Assembly (NCBI GenBank): GCA_035508495.1
Contig: DATJMX010000010.1
Span: forward strand, 1-64,000
DNA: 64,000 nucleotides
Reading direction: 5' to 3'
Source: Candidatus Binataceae bacterium
Lineage (GTDB): Bacteria; Desulfobacterota; Binatia; Binatales; Binataceae
Part shown: piece by piece, positions 42,442 to 50,668 of the stretch
Layout: each line of letters starts with the position of its first letter
Numbering within the stretch: the first letter of the stretch is position 1
Notes under the pieces: generated by a model
What the model was told of the DNA's origin: nothing
The model's input: only the letters and a program-made list of their open reading frames with translations
Database searches by the model: none
Made by a program: the position numbers and the translations under genes

Positions 42442-42468
42442 TATAATTTGAATAGGCATGGAGTATGC
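42442..42468 (+). promoter_or_regulatory. Candidate promoter region of the DksA-like gene
   Basis: Two overlapping signals occur: a perfect TATAAT (42442-42447) in an A/T-rich stretch, and AGGCATGGAGTATGCT (GG at 42455-42456, GC at 42467-42468, ten bases apart), which resembles a -24/-12 promoter. Either would put the start point before 42480 and so favours translation from the ATG at 42525 rather than 42465. Confidence 0.4.
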
Positions 42469-42524
42469 TTCGTCCAAGCACGACGGCGACTACGAGCGCC
42501 AACACCACTGAGAAGGTGAAGTCC

Positions 42525-43103
42525 ATGAATGCTGTCCATGTCGAAGAGAGAACCGATCGTACGACAATGTTGCAGACGCTGCTTGCCAAAGAGCGCGCTG
42601 ATATTTTGTCACGCCTGAACGAAGTTCGTCCGGCTCGCGAAGATGGCGTCACCGGCGACGAAATGGATATCGCTAAATCGATGGCCGAGGTCGAGACCCA
42701 GGCTCGTCTTTTGGAGCGCGCCGAGTCCCGCCTGCGCGAGATCGACGCTGCGCTGAATCGGGTCGAGGCCGGCGAATACGGTATCTGCATGAACTGTGGC
42801 GAGGAGATTCCCGTTGCGCGGTTGCGCGTCATCCCGTTCGCCGTCTACTGCGTCGATTGCCAATCAGAGATCGGCGGTGCGAGCGGAGGCGCTCGCGGTC
42901 CGGTTGGACGTTCATTCGGTCGTTTCAACAACGCCGAAGAATCGAGCGCATCGGCGGAACATGACACCGACCTGGGCTTGCCAGCCGAAGAAGAGTTGGT
43001 CACTGTCCATTCAGACAGCCCTTTCGGCCCCGAGGAAGGCGAGCTTGACCTTGAAACCCTGCCTCGGCGAAAAAGGGGCAGGCCGCGCAAGAATCCGCTG
43101 TAA
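42525..43103 (+). CDS. DksA/TraR-family zinc-finger protein with AT-hook tail
   Basis: A 192-residue protein (start at 42525, AAGGTG upstream; 42465 would add 20 residues). The coiled-coil hairpin (about 10-75, TMLQTLLAKERADILSRLNEV ... LLERAESRLREIDAALNRV) leads to the four-Cys zinc finger YGICMNCGEEIP...YCVDCQSE. DksA acts in the RNA polymerase secondary channel with ppGpp. After the finger is an acidic 60-residue extension ending RRKRGRPRKNP, a clear AT-hook (R-G-R-P). Ordinary DksA ends soon after the finger, so this tail is unusual and suggests DNA tethering. Confidence 0.88.
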   Translation: MNAVHVEERTDRTTMLQTLLAKERADILSRLNEVRPAREDGVTGDEMDIAKSMAEVETQARLLERAESRLREIDAALNRVEAGEYGICMNCGEEIPVARLRVIPFAVYCVDCQSEIGGASGGARGPVGRSFGRFNNAEESSASAEHDTDLGLPAEEELVTVHSDSPFGPEEGELDLETLPRRKRGRPRKNPL

Positions 43104-43139
43104 GATTTATCGGCGGCGGAGCGGCGAGGAGAGGCTCCG

Positions 43140-43580
43140 GTGGTATTTCACAATATCCTCTGCCCGGTGGACTTCGATGAGCGATCGGGCGCCGCTCTGG
43201 AAATGGCCGTAAAGCTGGCCGTTCAGAATCACGCTCGATTACACATCCTCAATGTGGCTCCAATACCCCTCGGCGCCGGCGAGCTTTCGCCGGTGCCGCT
43301 GGATCCTTATCCCGCGATCGAAGAAGCAGCCCGCGTCAATCTCGAAAGATTTGCGCGCGAGCGTGTGAGCGGCCGCGTGACGTACGAAACGATGGTGGTC
43401 AGCGGTGAACCTGCGACTTACATCCTCAGCGCGATTCGCACGCTGCAGATTGATCTGATCGTGATGGGGACGCATTGCCGCAAAGGCGTCGCGCATTTCC
43501 TGCTCGGCAGCGTCGCCGAGCGAGTCGTGCGCGAATCTCCGGTGCCGGTGCTGGCGATTCCTGCGCCGCCCGTCGGATGA
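43140..43580 (+). CDS. Universal stress protein (UspA family)
   Basis: A 146-residue cytoplasmic protein. It begins with GTG; GAGGAG lies about ten bases upstream. The Usp fold is clear: NILCPVDFDERSGAALEMAVKLA at the start, DLIVMGTHCRKGVAHFLLGSVAERVVRESPVPVLAI at the end, in which G-x2-G-x9-G-S-type residues bind ATP (the MJ0577 class). It follows the DksA-like gene by 36 bases and is probably co-transcribed. Confidence 0.94.
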   Translation: MVFHNILCPVDFDERSGAALEMAVKLAVQNHARLHILNVAPIPLGAGELSPVPLDPYPAIEEAARVNLERFARERVSGRVTYETMVVSGEPATYILSAIRTLQIDLIVMGTHCRKGVAHFLLGSVAERVVRESPVPVLAIPAPPVG

Positions 43581-43743
43581 CTCCGCGGGCTGTTTGATTC
43601 TGCTACGGATCGTCCGAATCCCGGACACTTGCGCCACTTCGATGCCATCGTCGGACACGTGGTTGCGTCCTTCTACATCGAGCTATCCCTTCTTTCGTGG
43701 GCATCTGATTCGATTAGCAGCCCGACACAGACTGACATCCTTG

Positions 43744-43760
43744 CGGCATAGCGATTGCTC
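43744..43760 (+). promoter_or_regulatory. Candidate sigma-54 promoter before the receiver-PAS gene
   Basis: The sequence CGGCATAGCGATTGCTC has GG (43745-43746) and GC (43757-43758) ten bases apart, with GGCAT and TTGCT flanks close to consensus. A start point near 43769 gives a leader of about 58 bases to the ATG at 43827. Confidence 0.55.
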
Positions 43761-43826
43761 CCTCGCTTTAGGTACCACATCTGCCACAGGTGATCGTTCA
43801 CCTGTGCTAAACCGCGAGGCATAAGA

Positions 43827-44639
43827 ATGGAGCTGCTGCTCGTCGAAGATAGTCCCACCGATCGTCTGCTGATGCATAACCGGTTGCGGCGCGCGTTTCC
43901 GAAAGCGCACATCGCGATCGCCGACGATGCGCATCAGCTCGCCGACGTTTTGCGCGGCGAGAATTGCGATGTCGTCGTTACGGACTATTGGCTCGGATGG
44001 ACCGACGGGCTCTCCGTTCTGCAACGCGTGAAGGAAAGATGGCCGCGCTCGCGCGTGATTATTCTGACCGGCAATGGCGGTGAGGAAGTCGTCGCCGAGG
44101 CATTCAAGTTTGGTCTTTATCATTACCTGCTCAAGCCCGATGGCTTCGACAATCTCGTCCAGGTGGTGCGCGCCGCCTATGAGAGCAAGCAGCGCGAAGA
44201 TCGCAACGAGCTTATGGTTGCATTCGTCGGATCGCTCCCCGACGCTGTTTACATCTGTGACGCCAGCGGCGCCGTGCTCAGTTGGAATACCGCCGCGGAG
44301 CAGCTCTATGGCTTCGCGCAGGAGTCGATTCTCGGACGCACAGTCGAGATCCTGCTGCCGCCGACGATTCGCAACGAAGTATTGAAGCTCCATGAGATGG
44401 CGCGCGGCGGGCAACAAATATCGCCGTTGGAGACCCTCGCGCTCAAGGCCGACGGCTCGACGATCAGCATCGCCCTGACGATCATTCCGATCCGCAGCGG
44501 CGCCGACATGATCGGAATCGGATGCATTGCCGCGCCCGTCACCGACGCCGAGTCGGGAAAGGCGGCATCGCATGCGGTGCTCGATTTGACCGGGCGCGCG
44601 CGGCGCCGCTCCGGAGCGGCCGCCGCCACCACCGCCTAG
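43827..44639 (+). CDS. Receiver-PAS two-component protein
   Basis: A 270-residue protein. The receiver (1-125) has the acidic pair in LLLVEDSPTDR, phospho-acceptor Asp in VVVTDYWLGWTDG, Thr in VIILTGNGG and Lys in YLLKPDGF. A PAS domain follows (about 135-245, SLPDAVYICDASGAVLSWNTAAEQLYGF, GRTVEILLPP). There is no kinase or DNA-binding output. Its PAS core resembles that of the kinase encoded next, so it may signal through PAS-PAS contact or phosphotransfer to it. The C-terminus is Arg/Ala-rich and probably disordered. Confidence 0.9.
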   Translation: MELLLVEDSPTDRLLMHNRLRRAFPKAHIAIADDAHQLADVLRGENCDVVVTDYWLGWTDGLSVLQRVKERWPRSRVIILTGNGGEEVVAEAFKFGLYHYLLKPDGFDNLVQVVRAAYESKQREDRNELMVAFVGSLPDAVYICDASGAVLSWNTAAEQLYGFAQESILGRTVEILLPPTIRNEVLKLHEMARGGQQISPLETLALKADGSTISIALTIIPIRSGADMIGIGCIAAPVTDAESGKAASHAVLDLTGRARRRSGAAAATTA

Positions 44640-44700
44640 CGGCAATCGCACTGGCAGTCGCGGCATCGCTGTCCTATCTTCGAGATGCTCATTTTGTTAA

Positions 44701-46080
44701 TTGAGCGTGTTCCGCGTGCTACGCGGAAGATTAGGGACCGCGGTGAATACTACCAGCCATGCCCACGTTGGCCGGCCGCAACCTCATCCGGCGCGCCTGG
44801 CAATCCGTTATGCGCTGGTAGGCGTCGTATGGGTCATCGGTTCCGAGTTCCTGCTCGCTGAGCTGCCGCTGCATTCGGCGGTTCTCAATCGGCTATTGTT
44901 CGTTAGCGTGACGAGCGTCCTGCTCTTCATCGTCGCGAGCCGTTATGCCCATTCGCTGCAGTTTTCGCTGGCTGTGCGCGACGAGGCGATCGCCCGGGGG
45001 CGCGCGTATTTCGAATCCAACGTCGAAGGCATTATTACTACCGACACCAACGGACTGATTCGGCAGATAAATCTGCGTGGGCAGGAACTGTTCGGCTATC
45101 GCGAGATTGAGCTTCTGGGGCAGTCAATCGAGATTCTGCTTCCGGAGCGCTACCGCCAGCGGCACCCAGGGTTGCGCGAACGATTCTCAGCCGAATCCCG
45201 CTCACGTCCGATGGGGCAGGGCAGGGAAATTGCCGCGCGGCGCAGAGACGGCACCGAGTTTCCCGCGGAGATTTCGCTCAATCGGATGCCGACGCGGCGC
45301 GGCGATTTCGTCGTTGCTTTTGTCGCGGATATTACCGAGCGCCGGGCAATGGAGCGCGAAGCGCGCCGCAGTGAGACGCTGAACGCGCTCGGATCGGTCG
45401 CTGCCGGAATTGCGCATGAGCTGAACAATCCGCTCGCGATTATCGCCTCGCGGATTGAACTGATGCTGATCGCGGCGCAGGAGCTCCCGGATGATCTGCG
45501 CGCCGACCTGGCCGTCTTGCAGCGCAATGTCGAGCGCGCCAGCCGCATCTCGCACAACCTGCTTTCTCTCGCACGTCAGCGGCCCGGCGATCGGCAGTCG
45601 ATGGATATGAATGCGGCGATCGAAGACGCGGTCCTGCTGCTGCGCGGCGATTCGCGAAGCACGCCGATCGCGTTCGATCTGCGGCTCGATCGCGCGCTGC
45701 CGCCGATTCTCGTCGAACAAACCGGTATCGAGCAGGTTCTGATTAACCTGGTGTCCAATGCGCGCGATGCGGGCGCCACGCGCGTCACGGTCCGCAGCGA
45801 AACCGACGCGACGCGGCTCGGTTATCTGCGATTGATCGTGACCGACGATGGCCACGGTATCGAGGCCGACGCCCTCGATCGGCTCTTCCAGCCGTTCTTT
45901 ACGACCAAGAGCAAGGGCACGGGTCTGGGATTATGGCTCAGCAAGCGCCTGGTCGAAGATCACGGTGGCAGCGTCGAGGTCGATTCGAAACCCGGGAAGG
46001 GCACGACGTTCACAATCACGCTGCCCACGGTTGAGGCGGGCTTGACGCCGCTGAGTGACGAGGCCTATGCCGCTAAGTGA
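44701..46080 (+). CDS. Membrane-anchored PAS sensor histidine kinase
   Basis: A 459-residue kinase. TTG at 44701 or GTG at 44707 are the first starts; no strong ribosome binding site separates them. Two membrane helices (IRYALVGVVWVIGSEFLLAEL; LLFVSVTSVLLFIVASRYA) precede a PAS domain (about 105-215, VEGIITTDTNGLIRQINLRG). The HisKA His is in AAGIAHELNNPLAII. The catalytic domain has NLVSNARDAGA, DDGHGIEADAL and GTGLGLWLSKRLVEDHGG. The receiver gene downstream overlaps its 3' end by 14 bases, so the pair is coupled. Confidence 0.93.
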   Translation: MSVFRVLRGRLGTAVNTTSHAHVGRPQPHPARLAIRYALVGVVWVIGSEFLLAELPLHSAVLNRLLFVSVTSVLLFIVASRYAHSLQFSLAVRDEAIARGRAYFESNVEGIITTDTNGLIRQINLRGQELFGYREIELLGQSIEILLPERYRQRHPGLRERFSAESRSRPMGQGREIAARRRDGTEFPAEISLNRMPTRRGDFVVAFVADITERRAMEREARRSETLNALGSVAAGIAHELNNPLAIIASRIELMLIAAQELPDDLRADLAVLQRNVERASRISHNLLSLARQRPGDRQSMDMNAAIEDAVLLLRGDSRSTPIAFDLRLDRALPPILVEQTGIEQVLINLVSNARDAGATRVTVRSETDATRLGYLRLIVTDDGHGIEADALDRLFQPFFTTKSKGTGLGLWLSKRLVEDHGGSVEVDSKPGKGTTFTITLPTVEAGLTPLSDEAYAAK

Positions 46081-46474
46081 GCCGAACGATACGCGCCCGC
46101 GTATCCTGCTGGTTGACGATGAGCCCGAGCTGGTCGACGCCTACGTGAGGCTGCTTGGGCGCTCGGGCTTTGAATGCCGCGGCGCGCTCGATCTTGAACG
46201 CGCAAACAGTCTGCTCGAAAGCGGCCAGTACGATTTGATGATCACCGACTTGAGTATGCCGCGTAGCAGCGGCTTGGATATCATTCGCCGCGCGCAGCGC
46301 CGTATACCCCTGGTGCCGGTGATCGTGATGACGGGGCATAGCACTCCAGACTCGGCCCGGGCGGCAGAGGAAGCGGGTGCCGACGCGTGCCTGCTCAAAC
46401 CTGTATCGATTGCGGAACTGGTTCGGGTCATCCACGAGACACTGGCGCGCCATAGCGAGCGTTCGATCAACTAG
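46067..46474 (+). CDS. Single-domain response regulator
   Basis: A 135-residue receiver. The ATG at 46067 overlaps the kinase gene by 14 bases. Key residues are the acidic pair in ILLVDDEPELV, Asp in LMITDLSMPRSSG, Thr in VIVMTGHSTPD and Lys in ACLLKPVS. No output domain is present, so it is probably a phosphorelay intermediate, fed by the coupled kinase and possibly feeding an HPt protein such as that at 32647. Confidence 0.92.
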   Translation: MPLSEPNDTRPRILLVDDEPELVDAYVRLLGRSGFECRGALDLERANSLLESGQYDLMITDLSMPRSSGLDIIRRAQRRIPLVPVIVMTGHSTPDSARAAEEAGADACLLKPVSIAELVRVIHETLARHSERSIN

Positions 46475-46582
46475 GCGTCCACTCACTCGAAGCTAAGCTG
46501 TCCTCTGTTTCGCGGAACTAAGTTTTGCCCGTGGCCAGGCGGCGTTGAGATCTCGTGGCGCGATAAATGCTGGCTGATTGTC

Positions 46583-47491
46583 GTGGAATCGGCGCAGACT
46601 CACTCCGGGACAGATGTTCTCGCGGCCTATCAGGCGCACGTGGCAAAGCTGCGCGGCTCGCGGTATCTGGATTTTCCCGCGCATGTACATCTGGAGACTT
46701 TCGCTCGCTGCAACGCTCATTGCTCATTCTGTCCGTCCGACAAACTCGAGCGCCGAGGCACGCGGATGTCCTCCGAGCTGATCGAGAAGATCGTCGGCGA
46801 CCTCGCGGCCATACCAGGCGAACTGCCTTTTCAGCTCTCTCCATTCAAGGTCAACGAACCGTTTCTCGACACGCGCCTGTTCGACATTCTTGAGCTGATC
46901 AATCGCCGGCTTCCGAATGCGGAAATCACGCTCACGACCAATGGGTCTCCGCTGACTGATGAAAAGCTCGCGCGCCTAATCCGCGTGCGCAACATTGGCT
47001 ACTTGTGGATCTCGCTCAATGAGCGCTCGCCTGAGGAATACGAGCGTGTGATGGGCATCCGGTTCGCGAGCACTATCGCACGCCTGGCGAAGCTGCATCG
47101 CGCGAAATGCGAAGGGCAGTTGCCGTTCATCGTGGTGTTGTCGCGCGTGGGCGATGGTTCGATCGAAGACGCCCGCTTCGTGCGCTGGGCCAAAGTGACG
47201 TTTCCTTTGTTTGAGGTGAGTATCTTCCGGCGCGGTTCGTGGTTAGGGCAAGTCGATTCAGCGGTGGGGCTCGTGCCGGACGTCGGCTGCATGCGATGGT
47301 TCGATCTGTCGATCACGGCGACCGGAGCGGTTGCGCATTGCTGCATGGACGGCATGGCCCGACACGTGATCGGTAACGTGGCCACCACGCACGCACTCGA
47401 AATTTACAACTCGCGACCCTACCGCACGCTACGCGAGCAAGTAGCCTCGCGCCGCACCGTCGCGCCCTGCAACACCTGCAGCTTTCTGTGA
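46583..47491 (+). CDS. Radical SAM protein with SPASM-like C-terminus
   Basis: A 302-residue enzyme starting with GTG. The radical SAM cluster motif is FARCNAHCSFCPSD (CxxxCxxC), followed by the usual EITLTTNGSPL strand. The C-terminal part has Cys residues in VGCMRWFDLSITATGAVAHCCMDG and the end APCNTCSF, consistent with an auxiliary SPASM-type iron-sulfur site. Such enzymes modify peptides or sugars; no precursor peptide is adjacent. A GG-N10-GC pattern (46557-46570, TGGCGCGATAAATGCT) lies directly upstream; if it is a real sigma-54 promoter, the GTG at 46640 would be the better start. Confidence 0.85.
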   Translation: MESAQTHSGTDVLAAYQAHVAKLRGSRYLDFPAHVHLETFARCNAHCSFCPSDKLERRGTRMSSELIEKIVGDLAAIPGELPFQLSPFKVNEPFLDTRLFDILELINRRLPNAEITLTTNGSPLTDEKLARLIRVRNIGYLWISLNERSPEEYERVMGIRFASTIARLAKLHRAKCEGQLPFIVVLSRVGDGSIEDARFVRWAKVTFPLFEVSIFRRGSWLGQVDSAVGLVPDVGCMRWFDLSITATGAVAHCCMDGMARHVIGNVATTHALEIYNSRPYRTLREQVASRRTVAPCNTCSFL

Positions 47492-47690
47492 TTCGGCCAG
47501 GAAATAGGAAGGCGCTTCGCGCACTTACCGGTACCGGCCCCTTTGGGGCCTCCGAGATCCTTCGGCTCCGGCAGACTCCGCTCACCGTGACGCAAGGAGA
47601 TTTCACCCAGGTCGCACAAGATCAATTTGTTCACAGTCTCTCAGGATGACAGACTTGTTGGCGGCATTGTCATCAGAATTAAAGCCACAA
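47492..47690. other. Intergenic region between convergent genes, with repeat-like pieces
   Basis: No gene is seen. It contains GGCCCCTTTGGGGCC (47535-47549), a six-base-arm hairpin, and then GAGATCCTTCGGCTCCGG and CTCAGGATGACAG about 70 bases apart, which look like the two ends of the dispersed GAGATCCTTCG...CTCAGGATGACA palindrome family common in environmental genomes, here split by other sequence. Confidence 0.4.
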
Positions 47691-48806
47691 CTACAGCGTG
47701 CGTTTGAATGAGACGCTGGCGAGCGCGAGCATCATCACCATGAAGACCAGCAGGAACGCGATGTCCTGGTAGACGGCGGTGAAGTCTGCGCCCTTGAAGA
47801 GAATCTGTTTGATCGCGCTTACTGCGTGCGTCTCTGGATTGTAGTGGGCGAAGGCGCGTAGCCAGGGCGGGAAACTTTCGACCGGGTAGATCGCGCCGCT
47901 CGGAAAGAACAGGATGACGTTGAGAAATCCCGAGAAGGCGCCCACCAGCCGTGGATGACCCGCGCGGCCCAGCAGCGCGAACGTCATCGCGAGCAGCCCG
48001 GCCGAGCTGATTATGATAACTCCGACCAGGGTTAGCAGCGCGACTGCACCGCCCTCGATCCGCCCATGCGTGATCAACAGCCCGATGAAGAGCACGATAA
48101 CGCCCGCGGTGCTCGTCACCGTCACGCCGCTGGCGAGGATACCGCCCGCGATGTCCCAGCGCGAAAGCGGCGTGACGAGATAACATTCAGTCACCCCGAG
48201 GAACTTGTCCATGACCCAGTTGAATACGCCTGACATCAGCGAGCCCATGAACATCGCCATCACGATCACGCCTGGAATCAGCGAGCGATCGTAGTCGACA
48301 TAGGGGAAGAGCCAGCTCGGCCTGAGCGTGATCTGATTCAACTTGGGCTCGCGCGCGGTCACGAAACTTACTTTGATCGCGCCCGCCGCCGTTTCGACGG
48401 CGCCTTCGAGCGCCGCTGAGCTCACGGTATCGACGTTGTCGGTGAACATCCCGATCTCGCCGATGCGTCCCTCGGCGACCGCGTGGCTGAAGTTCGGCGG
48501 AATGACGATGACGCCCTTGAATTCGCCGTCGCGCACCGCCCGAATTGCATCGCCCGGATCATCCATGAAAGTCAGGTCGACGGTTTTGGGCCCGGCTTGC
48601 AGCGCGAGCATCTCCTCGATTATCCGCCGCGCGTAAAGCCCGTGGTCCTGCGCGACAACGACCAGCGGCAGATGTTTGAGCTGGCCCTGGAACGAGTTGC
48701 CGATGATGACGAGATAGACGATCGGCATCAGGATCGTCGTGATGAGCGTCATCGGATTGCGCGTGAGTTTGTGTAAGTCGCGGCGCATGATCGCAAGGAA
48801 CTTCAT
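47691..48806 (-). CDS. ABC-2 type exporter permease (YbhS/YbhR-like)
   Basis: A 371-residue inner-membrane protein. The start at 48806 is preceded by CCAGG; upstream sequence in the same frame is a shadow of the ATPase gene. One N-terminal helix (LITTILMPIVYLVIIGNSFQG), a large periplasmic domain (about 50-180) and five more helices in the C-terminal half (for example IPGVIVMAMFMGSLMSGVF, LLTLVGVIIISSAGLLAMTFAL) follow the ABC2_membrane_3 pattern. With only one permease gene, a homodimer is likely. It is the last gene of the TetR-HlyD-ATPase-permease operon. Confidence 0.93.
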   Translation of the reverse strand: MKFLAIMRRDLHKLTRNPMTLITTILMPIVYLVIIGNSFQGQLKHLPLVVVAQDHGLYARRIIEEMLALQAGPKTVDLTFMDDPGDAIRAVRDGEFKGVIVIPPNFSHAVAEGRIGEIGMFTDNVDTVSSAALEGAVETAAGAIKVSFVTAREPKLNQITLRPSWLFPYVDYDRSLIPGVIVMAMFMGSLMSGVFNWVMDKFLGVTECYLVTPLSRWDIAGGILASGVTVTSTAGVIVLFIGLLITHGRIEGGAVALLTLVGVIIISSAGLLAMTFALLGRAGHPRLVGAFSGFLNVILFFPSGAIYPVESFPPWLRAFAHYNPETHAVSAIKQILFKGADFTAVYQDIAFLLVFMVMMLALASVSFKRTL

Positions 48807-48819
48807 CTGCCTGGCGCCC

Positions 48820-49833
48820 TCATCGCTGCTGCGGCATCCCGGCGCCGACCAGCAGGCTGACCTTTTTCGCGGCCTCGTCGCGCAAGGTGCGGCCGGTGAA
48901 ATGGATGAACACGTCTTCGAGTGACAATTTGTGAATCGTGATCGAGGTGACGCGATCGCCCGCGGCTTCGACCTGGTCGAGCACGCGCGGGATCGCATGG
49001 CCGCCGTCATCGGTCGCGAGGATGAGGCGGTTGCCGCCGTCGCGGGTCACGCCGCGCAGATATGTCTGCGCTTCGAGCATCGTCGCAATTTTTTCGACGT
49101 CGTGCTCGACTTCGAGATCGATCCGGTCCGATCCTGGCACGACGGATTTCAGGCCCTGCGGCGAATCGAGCGCGATTATTTTGCCGCCATCGACGATCGC
49201 GATTCGATCGCAAAGCGACTCGGCTTCGTCCATGTAGTGGGTTGTGAGCGAAATCGTGATCTCGCTTTCCTTGCGCAGCGTTTCGAGCAGATCCCACACC
49301 GCGCGGCGGCTTTGCGGGTCGAGTCCGATGGTGGGCTCGTCGAGAAACAGCACTTGGGGGGAATGAATCAGGCCGCGTGCGATCTCAAGCCGCCGGCGCA
49401 TTCCGCCAGAGTAGGTTGCGACCAGATCCCTCTGCCGTTCCTTGAGCCCGACCATCTCGATCAGGCGTTGTCCGCGGATTCGCCGCTCCTTGCGCGATAG
49501 CCCGAAGAACTCGCCATAGATGTCGATATTCTCCCATCCGGTGAGATCGAGGTCGGAGGTCAGCGCCTGCGGGATTACGCCGATTCGCTGGCGCACCTGG
49601 TGCGCATGACGCGCGACGTCGATTCCGGCGACGAAGCATTTGCCCTCGGTCGGCGGCAGCAGCGTCGTGAGCATCCGCACCAGCGTCGTCTTGCCCGCGC
49701 CGTTGGGTCCGAGCAGGCCGAACACTTCGCCCGTCGCGACCGCGAAGCTGACCTTGTTGACGGCGGTGAAGGAGCCGAAGCGCTTGGTCAGTTCGCGGGT
49801 TTCAATTGCGGCTGAGTCGGGTTCCATCGCCAC
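48820..49833 (-). CDS. ABC transporter ATP-binding protein (exporter type)
   Basis: A 337-residue ATPase with Walker A GLLGPNGAGKTTL, Q-loop GVIPQ, signature YSGGMRRRLEIARGL (a GGM variant of LSGGQ, common in DrrA/CcmA-type exporters), Walker B VLFLDEPTIGLDP and switch His in TTHYMDEAE. A C-terminal regulatory extension of about 100 residues follows. The start overlaps the upstream HlyD gene by 32 bases. It drives the permease encoded 13 bases downstream. The set resembles E. coli YbhGFSR but with a single ATPase domain instead of the double YbhF. Confidence 0.95.
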   Translation of the reverse strand: MAMEPDSAAIETRELTKRFGSFTAVNKVSFAVATGEVFGLLGPNGAGKTTLVRMLTTLLPPTEGKCFVAGIDVARHAHQVRQRIGVIPQALTSDLDLTGWENIDIYGEFFGLSRKERRIRGQRLIEMVGLKERQRDLVATYSGGMRRRLEIARGLIHSPQVLFLDEPTIGLDPQSRRAVWDLLETLRKESEITISLTTHYMDEAESLCDRIAIVDGGKIIALDSPQGLKSVVPGSDRIDLEVEHDVEKIATMLEAQTYLRGVTRDGGNRLILATDDGGHAIPRVLDQVEAAGDRVTSITIHKLSLEDVFIHFTGRTLRDEAAKKVSLLVGAGMPQQR

Positions 49834-50668
49834 GTTGAAAGGTCACCTCGGCCGTCATCCCGGGCTTGAGCTCGCCGCCCGGTTGAAGCACCTGCACCTT
49901 GACGTAGAAAGTCCGGATATCCTGGCGGCCGCGGCGCACGTCGCGCTCGGTCGCGAACTCGCCCTCCTGTCCAATCGCCATGATTCGCCCGGTGAAGGTC
50001 TCGGGCGGATTGGTCGGCAAACGGACCTGCGCGGTCTTGCCGACATAGAGCGAACCGAGGTCGGTTTCTTCGACGTCGACGCGCGCCCAGATCGTCGAGA
50101 GGTCATCGACGGTGAGGATCGGCGTGCCGGGCGTAACCCATTCGCCGACTTCGAGCGCCTTGCTCACAATCACTCCATCGACGGGCGATTTGATCTGCGT
50201 GTCGTTGAGCTGATCGGCATAGAACTTCACGTTGGCCTGCCCGCTGAGCACGTTGGCCTCGTCCTGCTGCACGGCAGTGACGGAATCGTCACGGGTCTGC
50301 GTCGAGACGATATTCTCGGAGTAGAGCTTCGCGTTGCGCCCGAGATTGCGCTTGGCCTGGGCGAGGTCCGCCTCGGCGTGAGCGAGGTCGGCCTTGGCCT
50401 TGATGTACTGATTGCGGATGTCGATATCCTCGATCGTGCAGACGACCTGGCCCTTGCTGACGTGGTCGCCCTCGAGCAGGTCGAGGGTCTGGATTCGTCC
50501 GCCGATACGGGTGGTGATATTGACCTCGGGCGCCTCGATCATGCCGACCACGTCGATATGGCTGCGATCGGGCGGCGGCCACAGGTAGCGACTGCCGAAA
50601 TAGTAGATGCCGAAGATGATCGCGGCCAGGATTCCCAGCCGGATCAGTCGCCGTATCAGTGCCCGCAT
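49802..50668 (-). CDS. HlyD/YbhG-family membrane fusion protein
   Basis: A 288-residue periplasmic adaptor anchored by an N-terminal helix (LIRLGILAAIIFGIYYFGSRY). It has the split biotinyl-lipoyl-like domain (GMIEAPEVNITTRIGGRIQTL; QIKSPVDGVIVSKALEVGEWV), an alpha-helical hairpin between them (about 85-150) and a beta-barrel region (GKTAQVRLPTNPPETFTGRIMAIG). It links the ABC exporter to an outer-membrane channel such as TolC, not encoded here. The start overlaps the TetR stop (ATGA). Confidence 0.93.
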   Translation of the reverse strand: MRALIRRLIRLGILAAIIFGIYYFGSRYLWPPPDRSHIDVVGMIEAPEVNITTRIGGRIQTLDLLEGDHVSKGQVVCTIEDIDIRNQYIKAKADLAHAEADLAQAKRNLGRNAKLYSENIVSTQTRDDSVTAVQQDEANVLSGQANVKFYADQLNDTQIKSPVDGVIVSKALEVGEWVTPGTPILTVDDLSTIWARVDVEETDLGSLYVGKTAQVRLPTNPPETFTGRIMAIGQEGEFATERDVRRGRQDIRTFYVKVQVLQPGGELKPGMTAEVTFQRGDGTRLSRN

